In this document: one piece after another, positions 1-16,678 of the stretch
Position numbering within the stretch: the first letter of the stretch is position 1
Layout of the letters: each line of letters starts with the position of its first letter
Source of the DNA: Eucalyptus grandis
Taxonomy: Eukaryota; Streptophyta; Magnoliopsida; Myrtales; Myrtaceae
DNA length: 64,000 nt
Assembly: GCF_016545825.1 (NCBI RefSeq)
Contig: NC_052621.1
Coordinates: forward strand, 37,834,687 to 37,898,686
Reading direction: 5' to 3'
The notes under the pieces: generated by a model
What the model saw: only the letters and a program-made list of their open reading frames with translations
Told to the model about the DNA's origin: nothing
The model's database searches: none
Program-made: the position numbers and the translations under genes

Positions 1-438
1 AGTACATGAACTTGGCATGGGAAAATTGATCTAATATTTATTCATCTCCATCCTGGACAGCAGGCATCCCTTTTTTCTGCGCTTATTAATGTTTAAATCC
101 ACAGGTCTGGGTTTTCCCAGAGTTCGGACCCATCTCTTGCCTCTATTCTCTGTCCTCACTTGCCACCATGCGTTTGGTAGGATTGACAGCAAGCATCCTG
201 ACTTCACTTGCCATTACATCCTTTTCCTTCCACAGATGAACAAATGCCAATTGAATGCGCAAATGGAAACTATCTTATACCGCAAATACATATGCACTAT
301 TTGTTCAACATGACTTCATACTTAAAATTGAGGGAAATACATTTACCATTTAATATCTTAGACTTTCCCTGAACATGCTCAACTTTCATCCAATCAAAAG
401 CAGAACTCTGATGATTTAACTTGTGCGAAAAGAATTAC

Positions 439-3400
439 CAGACCCTTCCGAGATAGCACGCAACGAGAATCGCCAGCATTTACTACAATTAATTGTTTGT
501 CCCGAATGATCGCGACACAAGCAGTGCTTCCACAAGTTGGTCCAGGAAAATCAGAGTGAGGCCCCTAGTTTTGACATGGAAATTGAACACGTCAATTATT
601 CGCCCCAAAAAATTTGGAGACAGAAATAAATAAAACAAACCAGAAAATGAAAGACTACAATAGCTTATAACAACCCATCAGAAGCTTTTGAAAAAGCTAA
701 TTATCCAAACACTTTTCATCTAATATTTACTCAAGAGCAGAATTTCTCCATTCTCTTTATAGAATTTGATCGTGTCTTGTCAATGAACAACACTAACACA
801 GCAATAATGAAGTTCAGCATTCCTGAGCACTAAAAGGCGCTTCATGTAAACATAGTCGACACTCAATGGCAAGTTCATTGATGAGATGGTTATGATCCCA
901 ATACAAAGAATAAATCATGTCACAGAAGAAAACACGCATGCTGGTCTCACACTTAGGTCTCTGTCCAGCTTGGTGGACCAGGTAAAATCACTGTGTCAGA
1001 TGCAACAAATGAAGACAATGGACCAAGTGATGCAGTTAAGATGCAAGCAAGTTTAGCTTATCAAAAAACTGGTTTTAAAGATCGGTGGTAAATACATTAA
1101 GAAGCAAGAAGCCTGCAGGGATGTTTGCTAAAAAAGGCTAGCCAGGCTCAGGTGAAAATTTTGTCCCAGCCTAAATAGTAGGCCTGGCCTGATAGAAGAG
1201 AAAATGGCCCAGTCCCAAATAATCACAGTTCGATCAGTCCAGTCTAGGCCTAGCCCAAACTATTATATGAAAGATCCGCAGGCATGGCTAATTCACTCAG
1301 AATAATCAAGATAAAACAAAAAGATCATGACCTGATCATTTCTGGGGCCAGACCTACCTGATTATACACCTTATTTAAACAAAATAATGAATATTAACAT
1401 TAGATTCACCAACAGATTAACCACATTCAACTTTTGATGCATTAACAGTAAAATAGAACAAAACTAAAGCCAAGATATGCAGATCGTGGCTTCATATAGC
1501 ACTAAATCCTAAACTTGTCAAGCAGAAGATGGGGGGGGTTGAGGAGCTGTGCTTTTTGCACGCTCAAGATCTACTAATTTGCTCCTCACGTGAGGGTTGG
1601 TGGTGCTTTAGTAGGAGGCAAAGAGACAGCTGAGAGGTCGATTGAGCAAGACAAGAGGGACTTGAGAGATCAGAGGGATTTGAGAGGGGACAGAGTCAGA
1701 GAAATGAGAGGGAGGACGAGTGCATGAAAATGAGAAGATTTGGTAGAAGGTGTTAAGTTCTGGTATTATACACATTATTTTGTACTGAGGCCAGTTTCTT
1801 CCGGGGCGGTTAGTGGTGTTTAGTCAGGGGCCCAAGGGTCAAACTGGCCTGAAAGTGACCTGAAAGCCTGGACTGAGTTTGTCTGGGACTGAAAAATCAG
1901 GCTGGTCCTGTTTAAACCAACTGGGTTTTCGGGCCAGCAGGCTTTTTTGAACACCCCTACTTTAAAGTGTATTTCTTTAAGATGACAGTGACTTGATAGC
2001 AGCCAACGCCCTTTCAACTTATAAGTTGTACAAAATATGTAATTTTGGAAGTCGGATATATGATATAGAACCATCTCATTAGCCTTATTTACTTTTTGCT
2101 ACTGTTTTTTTAAATGTAGGCGGGGGGAAGACAGTAAACTTGACGTGTGATATACCTCTTCGGAGTGCCAATCATCAGTCTGCTCATTGGTGTCGGTACT
2201 CCTTGGAGACCAAATAAATCCTTCTATCATTCCAGAGAACTTGTCAATCTTGTCTCCCAATATTGCTAATTCCCTCCACCCTCTTTGCCCACGCATCATC
2301 TCATCCAGTCTGTAGCAATTAAGATTGTTTGGTTGGAAGCATGAAATCAGTAAACCAGAAGATGGCATGAACTGTTGCTTACAGTCATAAAGAAGTCGCC
2401 AGTTATTTGAGAGAAACAGAACCATAACAACTATCAATTTAGGAAATGATAAAAAATAGCACTGTTCTTAATGACCGAGCAGTCCTAAAGACTCCAAAAG
2501 AGACCTTGATTGTAAAAATTTTGTTAAGGTGCAATTAAAGCCAGTGTACAAACCTGAGAAAAGCTGTCCGTGCAGAAGTGCTCAAATCTCCGGCAGCATA
2601 AGCTTCATGCTTGAGTACCTGCTGATGGAGATACTTCGCACAAAACTTCGCAACTGCTTTGCCTGTAAGCAAATTGCTTCCATGAGTTTATAATATGGTC
2701 AATGACGCCCAAAAAAGAGGAATGCAAGCTTCATCAAATGCTTTTCAGAAAAAGTCTATTTGAATGTGCAATGAGCAAAGATGGCAATATGATAGAGTAG
2801 AACAAAATCACACTTTGAAAGGAGCACAAAGCTTTAATGAAAATGTAGTAGTTTGTGGGTGGTTGGCGGTTACGGGGACCAATCTATGAACTATGAAGTA
2901 TGCTTTTCTACTACACATGAGGTACAAAGACCTCCATGTGGTAGTCCTGATTCATCGATTGGCTTCCTATTACTCACAAGAAGCACCGATCACATTGAAA
3001 AAGGAAAGACATACACAATGGTTAAACAAGGCAGGCAAATAGATCAACTCCCAACAAGTTAAGTAGAATATGAATGGCCACTCTAAACCAATCTACTTCC
3101 AACGTATCGTCTTGGGAACATAAAAGAAATCATGGCCTGCCTGCACTTTGAGTAAGTTCCCCTATTCGATATGGCCTGATATTGATTAGAGAATAGGAAA
3201 ACAAGGGTGAATGTCAACAACATTTATGGGAAAACTATGATAGGAAATGGCTTTGATCTAAAATGATAGTGCAAGTGCAGGAACAAAAATATGAAATTTA
3301 GCTAGGCATTCTTTTTGGCCAGATAAGTCGGCATACATCGAATTGGACTCTCAAGCATATAAAAATAAGAACCATGTGAACTAGTTCTAACCTCCATGAC

Positions 3401-4156
3401 CATCATAGACCCCAAAGAAAGACGTGGAATCATCAAGATCTGGATAAGCTGCATGCTGAGAAGACTACATATCAATGCATTGTTGAGTGCCAAGATTGAG
3501 CAAGCTTGAGAGTGCATAACATAATGAGTTCAAGAATAACTTAAAGTAAGCTCCTTCTTGGGAGTTGGGGGCCCTAAAAAAAGCCCAACCATGGCTTCTG
3601 GCAGAAAAGGTGCGAGCAAAAGTTACTTCAAAAGCGGAAAATTAAGGCCACAGCTACAAACCACAGGCAACCGAAACAAAAAATAAGCCAATCGTTGGAG
3701 AAACTACTTCGCATGTGGTATTGACAAATTTTAGTCACCTCACCTCATAATTGCAAATTCTCCTGTTAAGAGCACTCACAAGCAGTTTCAATACTTGTAT
3801 TAACCAAAACAAAGTCACACCTTGGTCGCAGCATTTGAAATAAATTTAGAAAATTTTGACTACAAATAACCAACTACCAAGAGTCACCAAACTAATTTAA
3901 AAACATGAACGCTGGTTTTCATGGATTAGATAGTATAATTAGGCAAAGCAAGAAAACGGACATCAGCTAGCAATATGCAGATTAATTTAGAGCATAATAA
4001 AATGGAAACAACATCGAGCAACATAGAAAGAAAATTAACTGCATCTTCCATGGTTGCACGCCACCCTTGCATGGAGGACAGCCCATAAGAAAGCCTATCA
4101 TTCCCACCATCTTCTGAGAACTTGTCAGTTTTCGGGGAGCTGAGGTATATGCCCAT
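439..4156 (-). CDS. Protein phosphatase 2C, 5' five coding exons (3' end outside window)
   Basis: Serine/threonine phosphatase of the PPM/PP2C family, Mg/Mn-dependent, close to the Arabidopsis PP2C21/PP2C60 type by recall. Visible exons (minus strand): 4156-4040, 3455-3392, 2662-2554, 2309-2156, 564-439. All joins keep frame and use GT/AG, giving 190 codons. Exon 1 starts [17 protein letters not shown] and ends in GWRATMEDA. Exon 2 carries the metal-binding VYDGHGG motif. Exon 3 encodes [12 protein letters not shown]. Exon 4 holds the [13 protein letters not shown] insert typical of this subgroup. Exon 5 holds GSTACVAII and [13 protein letters not shown]. The family's next segment (SRDHKPD and the C-terminal metal-binding aspartates) is not found at 1-437, so the gene continues beyond the window. 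The first ATG in frame, MQLDM at 4168, spans the splice acceptor, so ATG 4156 was chosen. No disabling change is visible. Confidence 0.9.
1118..1957. mobile_element. Probable TIR-like non-autonomous element in PP2C intron 4
   Basis: The 1.6-kb intron between PP2C exons 4 and 5 holds a segment whose ends read as imperfect inverted repeats. The left end is GGGATGTTTGCTAAAAAAGGCT; the right end reversed is GGGTGTTCAAAAAAGCCT. The interior is rich in GGCC/CAGGCC words on both sides, for example at 1190-1260 and 1840-1940. No transposase frame is present. I could not define a target-site duplication, so the boundaries are approximate. Confidence 0.4.
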
Positions 4157-5000
4157 ATCTAGCTGCAAAACACATAAAACCTCTGCAGCCGATTAAAATG
4201 CAAAAAGAAGAACTTGTGACCCGACTTTCCCTTGTTAATACGGTAAAAGCCAATATATTTCCACGGCGCATACAATATTACATATAGGCATAGAAATGAA
4301 GAAAAATAGCCATTTCCCTCTTCAATTTAGCCACATCGAAACTGCTTTTCCTTGCTATATAGAATGGAAAGTAGAAATGAAAATTGCAGTCAATTTTCAG
4401 ACTTGAGTAAGAACCTCAAAAAGGACTAAACACTCAATCGACTCAACTCCCCGAGAATCTTCAACCGAAAGCTGAACCGACGGCCGGGTGCCAAGGAATA
4501 CCTTCACTCAGCAAGCCGGTACAGCTCCCAGCTCATTATCCGCGCACACACATACACAGTACACACATCACATCGAAAGCTGCGCGCTTAACAAATGAAC
4601 TCAACGTCGCACTTCAAGCTCAGACCAAAGAGCCTCGGAGCCGCCGAATGCAGGCCGAGAATTGCTCCGACCGATCCAATCCGCGCCTTCAACCTATGCA
4701 CGCAACACGCGTCGTACGGTCACTGCAAACGCGCCGGAGTAAGCTGATCCAGCTAAGACCGAGCGGTTGCGTCGGCCACGAAATCGCCATACGACGATCG
4801 AGGAAACCAAGACACACAACAACCGCGCGAGAGACCCGATGCGACGAGATGAAATCGCATCGATGAGAGCAAAGGAGAGCAAGAGTTTGAGGTCGAAGAA
4901 CTCACTCGCCAGATCGGAGGACGCCGCACTCCTTCCTCGAGCAGAGCGAGAGCGAGAGAAGATCTTGCTGTTGGTACTTGGTAGAAGTGCGAAATGATAC
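4157..5000 (-). promoter_or_regulatory. PP2C 5'UTR with leader intron, and upstream region
   Basis: Reading the minus strand, TTTTGCAG ends at 4163, six bases before the PP2C ATG, which marks a splice acceptor in the leader. A good donor (GCGA|GTGAGTTC) lies at 4905/4904, giving a 5'UTR intron of about 740 bp. The first untranslated exon would lie at about 4906-4980 and the promoter beyond about 5000. This is inferred from splice signals only. No clear TATA box was seen. Confidence 0.5.
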
Positions 5001-5211
5001 TGTGCTTTTCGCTGATTGGCGATCTGCTCGTTACCTCACTTCCTGACCAGTGCCGGGTTCAGTGGCCACTGCGCCCCGCACGAGTCCCGATTTTTCTTAT
5101 CTCGGGTCGGGATCGGGCTCGACCATCCAGGCCCATTGGGCTTGACCGTAAAGACCGGTCTTATTGGGCCTTTGGTTCGTCGTTTTCTAGAATAGTACCC
5201 TGAATAGCCCA

Positions 5212-5615
5212 TTGCATTTTCGAACGACCTCGACCTCGACCTCGACCTCGACGAAGGTGGGATGATTCTCGAGCTCGAGTTCCACTCGATTATGTTTTCA
5301 ATGTGCTCGAGCTAGACCTAAGGCATTGGGACCTTCACTCTCATCTTAGGAGATTGCATTTTCGAATCTCTCTCGGCCCTCGGGGATCCTCAAGCTTGAG
5401 CTCCACTCAATTGTGTTTTCAATTTGCTCAAGCTAGACATGTGTGATTGGGAACTTTATTCCAATCTCGGGTGATTGTGTTTTTGATCCTCTCTCTCTCG
5501 ACTTCGACCTCGACGAAGCTGGGATTCTCGAGCTCGAGCTCCACTCGATTATGTTTTCAATTTGTTCAAGCTAGACTTAAGTCATTGGGACATTCACTCT
5601 AATCTTGGGTGAAGC
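5212..5615. repeat. Imperfect tandem repeat, three units of about 125-140 bp
   Basis: Three diverged units each contain a CTCGAGCTCGAG-like word, CCACTCRATTRTGTTTTCAAT, a GCTAGAC word and an ATTGGGA...TCTAATC-type end. They begin near 5262, 5384 and 5524. The first is preceded by (CGACCT)n at 5226-5250. There is no coding potential. The repeat lies upstream of the PP2C leader and is non-genic. Confidence 0.75.
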
Positions 5616-6600
5616 GTGAACTCGGATTTTGTAAGGACATTGATATTTGCAAGATAATATCCTTTTATTTATTCACCAATAATTATGAACGGATTAACAT
5701 CATCGAATTACGGCTCAAGTATTTTCAAATTTACGCTTGACTCAATCGAGATCGATATTTGTCATTGACTCTATCATGATTTACTCCTTCATTAGCAGAC
5801 CTCCACTTTATTATCTTCTTTCTCGTGTAGCCACATATAAAATGGTTATTAAAACGAGTGTAGCTAAAAAGTCGGAGCGCCCTCCCTTATTTAGTTCTTG
5901 CTGTCTAATCGAAGAGCTGGCTCCCAAAAGTTGGTTATTGTGTACGGTTGGGAGGTTGACAAGATTGATAAGCAGATGTTTGTTGAGTTTCAGATCTACA
6001 ACTTCTTGGTGGCAGATGGGACTACCACCTCCCTGAATTAATGCAAACTTGAATTCCCTAAAGTCTCTTCAACCTCCCCACGTGGGGGTGATTAATTTTA
6101 GGATGAACGATTCTCACTTTAGGATTGGTTCCAACAAATTAAAATTGAGAGTTGTTCGTTGGTTTCATGAATGCATACAATAAATGGACCGAAATGATGG
6201 ATTTGAAAGAGGCGTGAGACTCGAGAGCGAGTAATGAGTTAGAGGTTAAAGGTGATCGAGAGTGAGAGCAACATAGAAAGTGACGGGGTTGGAGAAGATC
6301 TAGAGTGGAGTGAGAGAGGGATCAACGAGATGGGAGACCACCGAGAGTGAGAGTGAGAAATGAAGACGAGGCCATGAGATGAGTGTGGCGAGAGACGGAG
6401 AGAAACTAGGATTTTTATTTAAAAAGTTAAAAAAATTTAAAGAAAATTATAAATGATGTATCGAACCGGTATATATGAGCTAGTAGACGATTTCACACCT
6501 ACAATTAAGAACCACTAGTCCCAAGCCGATCTGGTCCAGTTCTAAGCGGTTTCCAATTTATTTGTACACCTTTATACTCATATGATTAAGGTTGTCTTAT
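5616..6600. other. Intergenic, no gene seen
   Basis: AT-rich spacer with one 99-codon frame (5737-6036) that lacks recognisable motifs and looks like chance. A GAGAG-rich patch at 6190-6400 is also non-coding. No RNA gene or repeat with defined ends was seen. Confidence 0.5.
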
Positions 6601-6609
6601 TGTAAAATG

Positions 6610-7050
6610 AGTTAAGGTGCGTTTGTTTGCGTTTCGTTTAAAAATTGTTAGGAAACAGAAATGAAAAAATGTTTCTTTTTAGAACAATTTTTGAACAAAA
6701 ACGCGTTTGGTAAACTTGTTCTAGGAATAAAAAATAAACAAAATACGTTTGGTAAATTTGTATAATTTTTTTTATTTCTTTTATTTTTTCTTTTTTTTTT
6801 TTTTCTTCTTTTGGCCGGTCGCCGGCCTCGGCCATGGCCTCAAGAAACCCACGACGAGGGCCGGCGGCCTTGCCCGGCCACGGCGAGGCTCGCCGCCCAC
6901 GGCGAGGCCGAGCTCGCCCTGCCGGGCGAGCTCGGCCTCGTTGATTGTAAAAGTAGTTAGTGATCCGTTTATAAGAAAATAAGAAGAAAATGAAAAATGT
7001 TTCTCGCCATGAAAAAACACAAATTTGTTGTTTATTTCTCACCCTTTGAA
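6610..7050. mobile_element. Degenerate GC-cored TIR/foldback element
   Basis: An AT-rich arm with repeated GCGTTTGGTAAA words (6700-6760) leads into a pyrimidine tract (6768-6812). A GC-rich core of GGCGAGG/CTCGCC/GCCGGC words follows (6813-6943), then an AT-rich arm with GTTTATAAGAAAATAAG words. The left arm resembles the element at 16679-17360. The right purine tract is missing, so this copy looks truncated. It has no transposase and no clear target duplication. Confidence 0.5.
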
Positions 7051-7984
7051 TTAGGTATCCATTTATAAGTGCCTTTGAATTAGGTATTGAGTTGAGAAAT
7101 GTCTAAGACCATCTAATACATGCATATCTTAATACTCTTGTCTATATTGTGAATAGCCAACTTCAAGGGTATCGAGTCATCTAGTAGCAGGGTTGGCTCG
7201 CTGGAACTGTCATCGATGAGCATAGTACTCGATACGCGGTGCTTGGAGTGGATTGAGTAAGGAATAGTCGGGAGTTTCTTGTTGTGAATGTCCACTCGAA
7301 TCGACACCGATGATTGGATGGAAGGTCGAACTCAATACGCCGTGTTCGAGGAAACATCATCCCTCGGCTCGGGTATCTTCTTCCTGCTGAGGTTGAGTGA
7401 GACTGAGAACTTTGGTTTGGTTTTGACTAGTTCAACGGCAAATGCCAATTCTCCCTTGCGCCGAACTTTGGCTAAGTTCACCTAAAAGTCTTGTTTGGCG
7501 GGTGACAGCGGATAGCGTTAGGGACGACTAATCAATGTTTTGCTCTTTTCTTGACCAGACAATACGACAATGTCAAGTCTTCATTCCCACGTAGACGCGC
7601 AGTGTGTGCATTTCCAATTTTAGTACGATCGAATTAATTAAGGTCTCGTTAAGGCCACCGTAGTCGTATGACTTTCATTATCCGCCCTGTTTGTTTTTTC
7701 CTCGGCATCTTTGGGTGACAATATAACTTGAATTTGTACGCAATCTTATTCTATAAAGCAAATCTTCGTTGGAAGGTATGACTTCAAAACATTGATTATG
7801 ATTAGCCACGCGGTCTAGGTTGAGGGCGAACATATTTATTTATTTGGTTAGTCCAATTAAATATTGTTACCGTTCAAATTCTGCACGTCTTACTGAATTT
7901 AAAATATAAAATAAAAAAATCGACAGTCTTTAATAAATTCCACCAACTCCAACTATGGGCAATTGGGACACTCGAGATCTCACA
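7051..7984. other. Intergenic, no gene supported
   Basis: Two overlapping 64-65 codon frames near 7113-7485 on opposite strands show no family motif. The rest is ordinary AT-rich spacer. Nothing else can be supported here. Confidence 0.5.
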
Positions 7985-8625
7985 TATTCATCATCTATGA
8001 AGTATTAACACTTTTCATGAACTTTCGTATCGTGTCAAAAACTTTTGGACACTCTGTAACATTCGATCAACATGTGTTAAAAAATTTGATATTTAGTTAA
8101 CTTTCTTAACACTCTTTAATACCGGAGTTGAAATTTTGACATATGAGATTCCAACAAAGTGATTCGACATGCGATATTAATTTTAAAAATTTTCAATAAA
8201 TGACGAGTTGAAATGTGTTTGTGTATATATATATTAAATAAAAATAAAAATAATAAATTGGGAAAGAAAAAGATCTAGTATTCACACTCCAATTTCTCTT
8301 CTTTTCGGATATGTATGACACGCAAGTTCATTATGTGAATTGCTTTTCTTTTTATCTCTAAGTTTAATAGATCATTGGAATAGAGTTTAGATTTATCAAA
8401 TTAAAACAATTAGTGATATTAATAAATAATTGATTAATATTTTTATTATAAATTTATTTATTTGTGAATTTGAATCAAATTAATTTAATTAAAGTAATAA
8501 TAAAAGTGATAATTTATTATATAATGTGTCGGAATTTTAAAAATTACATATCGAAATTGTCGTATCGTTTCGTGTGTCGCATGTTAATATCTAACTGTCT
8601 ATATTAATGCCACTTAGTTCATAGT
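7985..8625. mobile_element. Dispersed AT-rich element, same family as 20954-21527
   Basis: Shares long blocks in the same order with 20954-21527. Shared blocks include TTAATTTTAAAAATTTTCAA-type sequence, TTATTTATTTGTGAATTTGA, TTAATTTAATT and a terminal TGTCG...GTGTCG run ending in CACTTAG. It is non-coding. The second copy has an insertion signature with flanking repeats, so this is a transposable element rather than conserved regulatory DNA. I could not fix exact ends for this copy. Confidence 0.55.
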
Positions 8626-10860
8626 TACGAGGGGGAAAAAAGAGGGCCTTAGACTTGATGGCGTCACTAATGACCTCAAGGGGCGACCGACCAACTGCCG
8701 TCACGACGGATGCAACACGAATGCCCCCAACCCGCCATGATACTGACACGTGTCGGGGAGGGAGGCGTCCGGACAAGCCTCTAATTGGATCAGTGGCTTC
8801 TGACTGTTCAACTCCACCAACCCCCAAGTGGGTCCCCCCGAAGAACACCCCCGACACGGTGGGGTCGGTTGGGAGTTTTCTCGAGTTCCTAAGATGGTTG
8901 CACCATGCGGCGTGGGGTCCAATTCCAAGGACTTGCCCATTGTATCCTCCAATATTATTCGGGATTAATATCAAAAAAGTCTAAATTGATATTATTAAAT
9001 TTTACTGTTAAATTATAGAGCTTGAAGACATGTTGTAGTTAAAGAATATTTAGATTTTACCCTTTATTTATTATAAATTTATCGGTTTGAGATTTTCCGT
9101 GATACTAATCCAACTTAACATAAATTAATAAATAGTAAATTTGTCATGATTATATCGGTTGATGACTTTTAATTGAGTGTATTAGCTAGGGTCTTTACTA
9201 GTAAAAACAATTAATTTTGGATAAATTTATCACATATATGCCTAAATTTAAGGTTTTTTTTTTTCATAATATTAATACTAATATTTATATCGATTACGAC
9301 ATAAATCACGCTTCAAGATACTTGTTGAACATGCTCGGTGAAACTTTGAATTCCCTCGACTTTGCTAGGCATACACTACAAGGAAAAATTATATATTTTG
9401 AATCTAGTTTCTAATCCCACGATGATCTCATGTTGTTTCGATTTGCTAGTTGACGCATTGCTTCGGGTGTGTCTAAACCACGGTCAAGATCCAAGCTGTA
9501 ATAATAAAGGATGATTCGCAAACATGACGTTCCGGATTGGTTGTGTTATTATGGCACGACATGAAGAATCGGATAAGCTGGGGACAGTTTTTTTAGGGGG
9601 GTGGGTGAGGGTGGGGCCTGGAGCTTTGTGTTTTTGCGACGTTTTCTGATTAGGTCGCTGTCTCACCAACTTCCCAATCTCTTTCCCCTCCTCGGGCTTT
9701 TCTCCCACCACACGCTGACCGAAACAATGATGTCGATCCTACCTTAGCAACCCCACCAAAAAATGGTCGAACTCCCCCACGGCTTGGCATCCATCGTTTG
9801 TCCAAACTCCAACGCTTCCCGCTCTTTTAAGTTTTGACCCCTTTCCGATTCATCTCGTGAATTGTTCAAGAGGGGATAGGCTGGATAGCCGTTGGGCTTC
9901 CCCCTTCTTTAATACTTAGCATGCAAATAGATTGATATACGGTATGTCCCATAAATACTTATGAAGATTGTACTTACACATCACATGCGGTACATGTCGC
10001 CTTACCCACCTGCCTTTTCCTCTTTTCTTTTGTCCTGAATGTAACATGATTATCGTAAAATTGAATTTTCAACGGTTCAAATTTACCTTCATTTATGAAT
10101 CGATGGGGACAATGCAATTAGGATAAAGAAGATGACCGTATTTTCTGTTGAGTTATAACATCTTATACAAAGTGGGCTAATGTAGGTTGCAAGTAGCTAA
10201 TATTTTTCTTCTGGGATTGACCTGATCATATTTACTAAAGAATGCAGGCTTTATCCATAGGCTATTTGCTCATTTATTTTCTCATCCACACTTAAAAAAA
10301 GGAGGACTTGTCTATAATCTCTTCATCTACACTTAAAAAAGAGAAAGGTTCTACTAAATTATAATATCTTATAGCCAATTTCAAACTAAGAGAAAACCTT
10401 GTCTTTAAATATTTTCTTTTTAAAAAATGAACGTCATAGCAAATTTCATTTTTTTTTTTTTGTGTGTGAAGCAAATCTTAAGAACCTGTTTGTTTCTGCT
10501 TTATAAAAAGCAAGAAGTCTTCAGTGTTATCAAAGTTTCAAAATATTATATAGAAATTATATGTGAATATTTTGTATATTATGAAAGTTTCTAATGTTTC
10601 AAGATAAGAAAAAGCCAAAATGGGTTCATCGCAAAATTCAGATTAAAAAAAAAAAAAAAAAAAAAGGAAAGCCTACCCAGGTGCGCCTATTACCGTTGGG
10701 AGTTATGAGAGGTAAAATGAACGAACAATAAATGTAAAATACATTCATAATTTTCTATTTTTAAACGCATGGAAAAAATGCACCAAATCAACGAGGAGTC
10801 TCCTTAAGTTCAAAAGGAGAAAAAAGACAAGAAAGAAGAAAAAGAAGGGAGAGGGGCCCG
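8626..10860. other. Intergenic region upstream of HCT
   Basis: A GC-richer island at 8650-8950 is open on both strands (109-127 codons) but shows no recognisable protein family and is probably chance. The rest is AT-rich, with A/T homopolymers at 10450-10460 and 10645-10665. A TACCCACCTGCC word at 10013 is weakly AC-element-like. No RNA gene was seen. Confidence 0.45.
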
Positions 10861-10874
10861 CGGGGGGGAGGAGC

Positions 10875-11020
10875 TGACGTGGCGGCTGGGCAGTGGTCAA
10901 CGTCAGTAGGCGCGGTAGGTGAGTGACAGTGCGCTGCGGCCCGAACCACGACTCCATTCCTCTCCCCTCCTTCTTCTCCCCTTCCGTTTATATATACATA
11001 TATTTGCAACGTACTTTCAC
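10875..11020 (+). promoter_or_regulatory. HCT core promoter: AC-I motif, ABRE-like word, TATA box
   Basis: A TATATATA box lies at 10989-10996, predicting a start near 11020. About 70 bp upstream, GGTAGGT at 10914-10920 is the reverse complement of ACCTACC, the AC-I element through which lignin MYB factors activate phenylpropanoid genes. A TGACGTGGC word (10875-10883) is ABRE/bZIP-like, and GGTCAAC at 10895 contains a reverse W-box core. The motifs are seen directly; their activity is inferred. Confidence 0.6.
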
Positions 11021-11165
11021 CGAATCGACAATCATCTCATCTCCGCCTTGCCTCCCTCCCTCCATCCTCCTCTTCCTCTCCGTTGTTCGCTTCTCTTGGT
11101 GATCTCCGCCGCCGCGCATTCTCCTCCCCTTTTTCGGTTTTCTTCAGAGCTCGCGGCGTTCGCAG

Positions 11166-15496
<4,331 letters not shown>

Positions 15497-16675
15497 CGAG
15501 GGTCGAAGGGAGCCTTTCAGGTGGGATAAATCGTAGCTGGTCGGATCAAGTGCATCAAAAAGAAATTTTCCCATGGCCATCATATTCGTTTCCTAGTGCA
15601 ATCTTGATTTTAATTTTATGTGAGTACAAATGTTCCTGTATGACAGACTTTCTGCGACACAAATTGCACATTTAAGGACACCCGAATCAATTGTATTATC
15701 ATTTTACCTGTGCCGGTTCGGTTGGTTCATGTATGTGCCTTTTCCGGTTTAATTGATTCTTTGAGCACCGCTGGCCACATTACACAGTCCGTTCCTTGAG
15801 TAGAGAAAGGCTCGGGAGCACTATCCTCAGGAGGAAAAGCTGCGAAATTCAGACGGAGAAGCGACCATAGATCATCATTGAAACTTATGACCAAAGTAGG
15901 AATGAAGGAACATGACACGCCAAACCATGGACACAAGCAGAACAGAGACGGAAGTAACCATTGACAAAGATGTTTCCCTTTGGCGTTCTGTTGATGAACG
16001 ATATTTCCACTTCCTTGGCCTCCCTTCACAGTACACTTCCCTTTTCTTGAGATGAGAATCTTGTGCATTCTCATGTATCTCAAGTCATCACCTTTTGCAA
16101 GCAACAATCCATTTACTTACTTTTTCAATCTGCGTAAGTAATGTACGTCTGCGCGTTGTTGGCTTAAAAAATGGACGACAAAATGCGATGATTAGCAGGT
16201 ATCTTGTCACCCAAGACTACAAGAGTCTTGGTCTACAATAGCTTGTCCCATACGTGCTGTGCAAGCAACAAGCAACCGTGCATGCGATAAATATTATTTC
16301 AACTCATAGTCAAATTAACATAAGCAAAGAAGAGGGACGATCGCATACCAAAGCGCGACCTTCTTGTACTCTCATGGCACCAACTGAGGTGGTAATGTTG
16401 CCATTATCACAATTTGGACATGGATTAGAGAAGCTATCGATGGCCAAGCTAAAAGAGGCCAACTGGATGAACAGGAGGCATGCAGGGCATAATCCAATTC
16501 AATTTTTTCAATTAGCCCAATGGTCACTGACTTATTATTTTAACTAGTCAAAATTGTGAAATGTCCTTGCTAAGTAAGAGTGGCTACTTTTCTCCATCCA
16601 ATGGTCAGTAATAAAATGAGAAAAGGTATAATTTTGAGGTCATTCCAATGTTTATAAAGTGAGACTTTAGTTTCA
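15497..16675. other. HCT 3'UTR and spacer; unassigned minus frame
   Basis: The first 200 bp are the likely HCT 3'UTR. A 126-codon minus-strand frame (16107-15727) has a fairly protein-like composition (SFNDDLWSLLRLNFAAFPPE), but I recognise no family and see no promoter or introns. It is left unassigned. No other feature was seen. Confidence 0.4.
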
Positions 16676-16678
16676 ATG

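Noticed and set aside
8591..8984. Open frames on both strands in a GC island
   Set aside because: Both strands are open, typical of a chance GC patch; no motif or gene structure.
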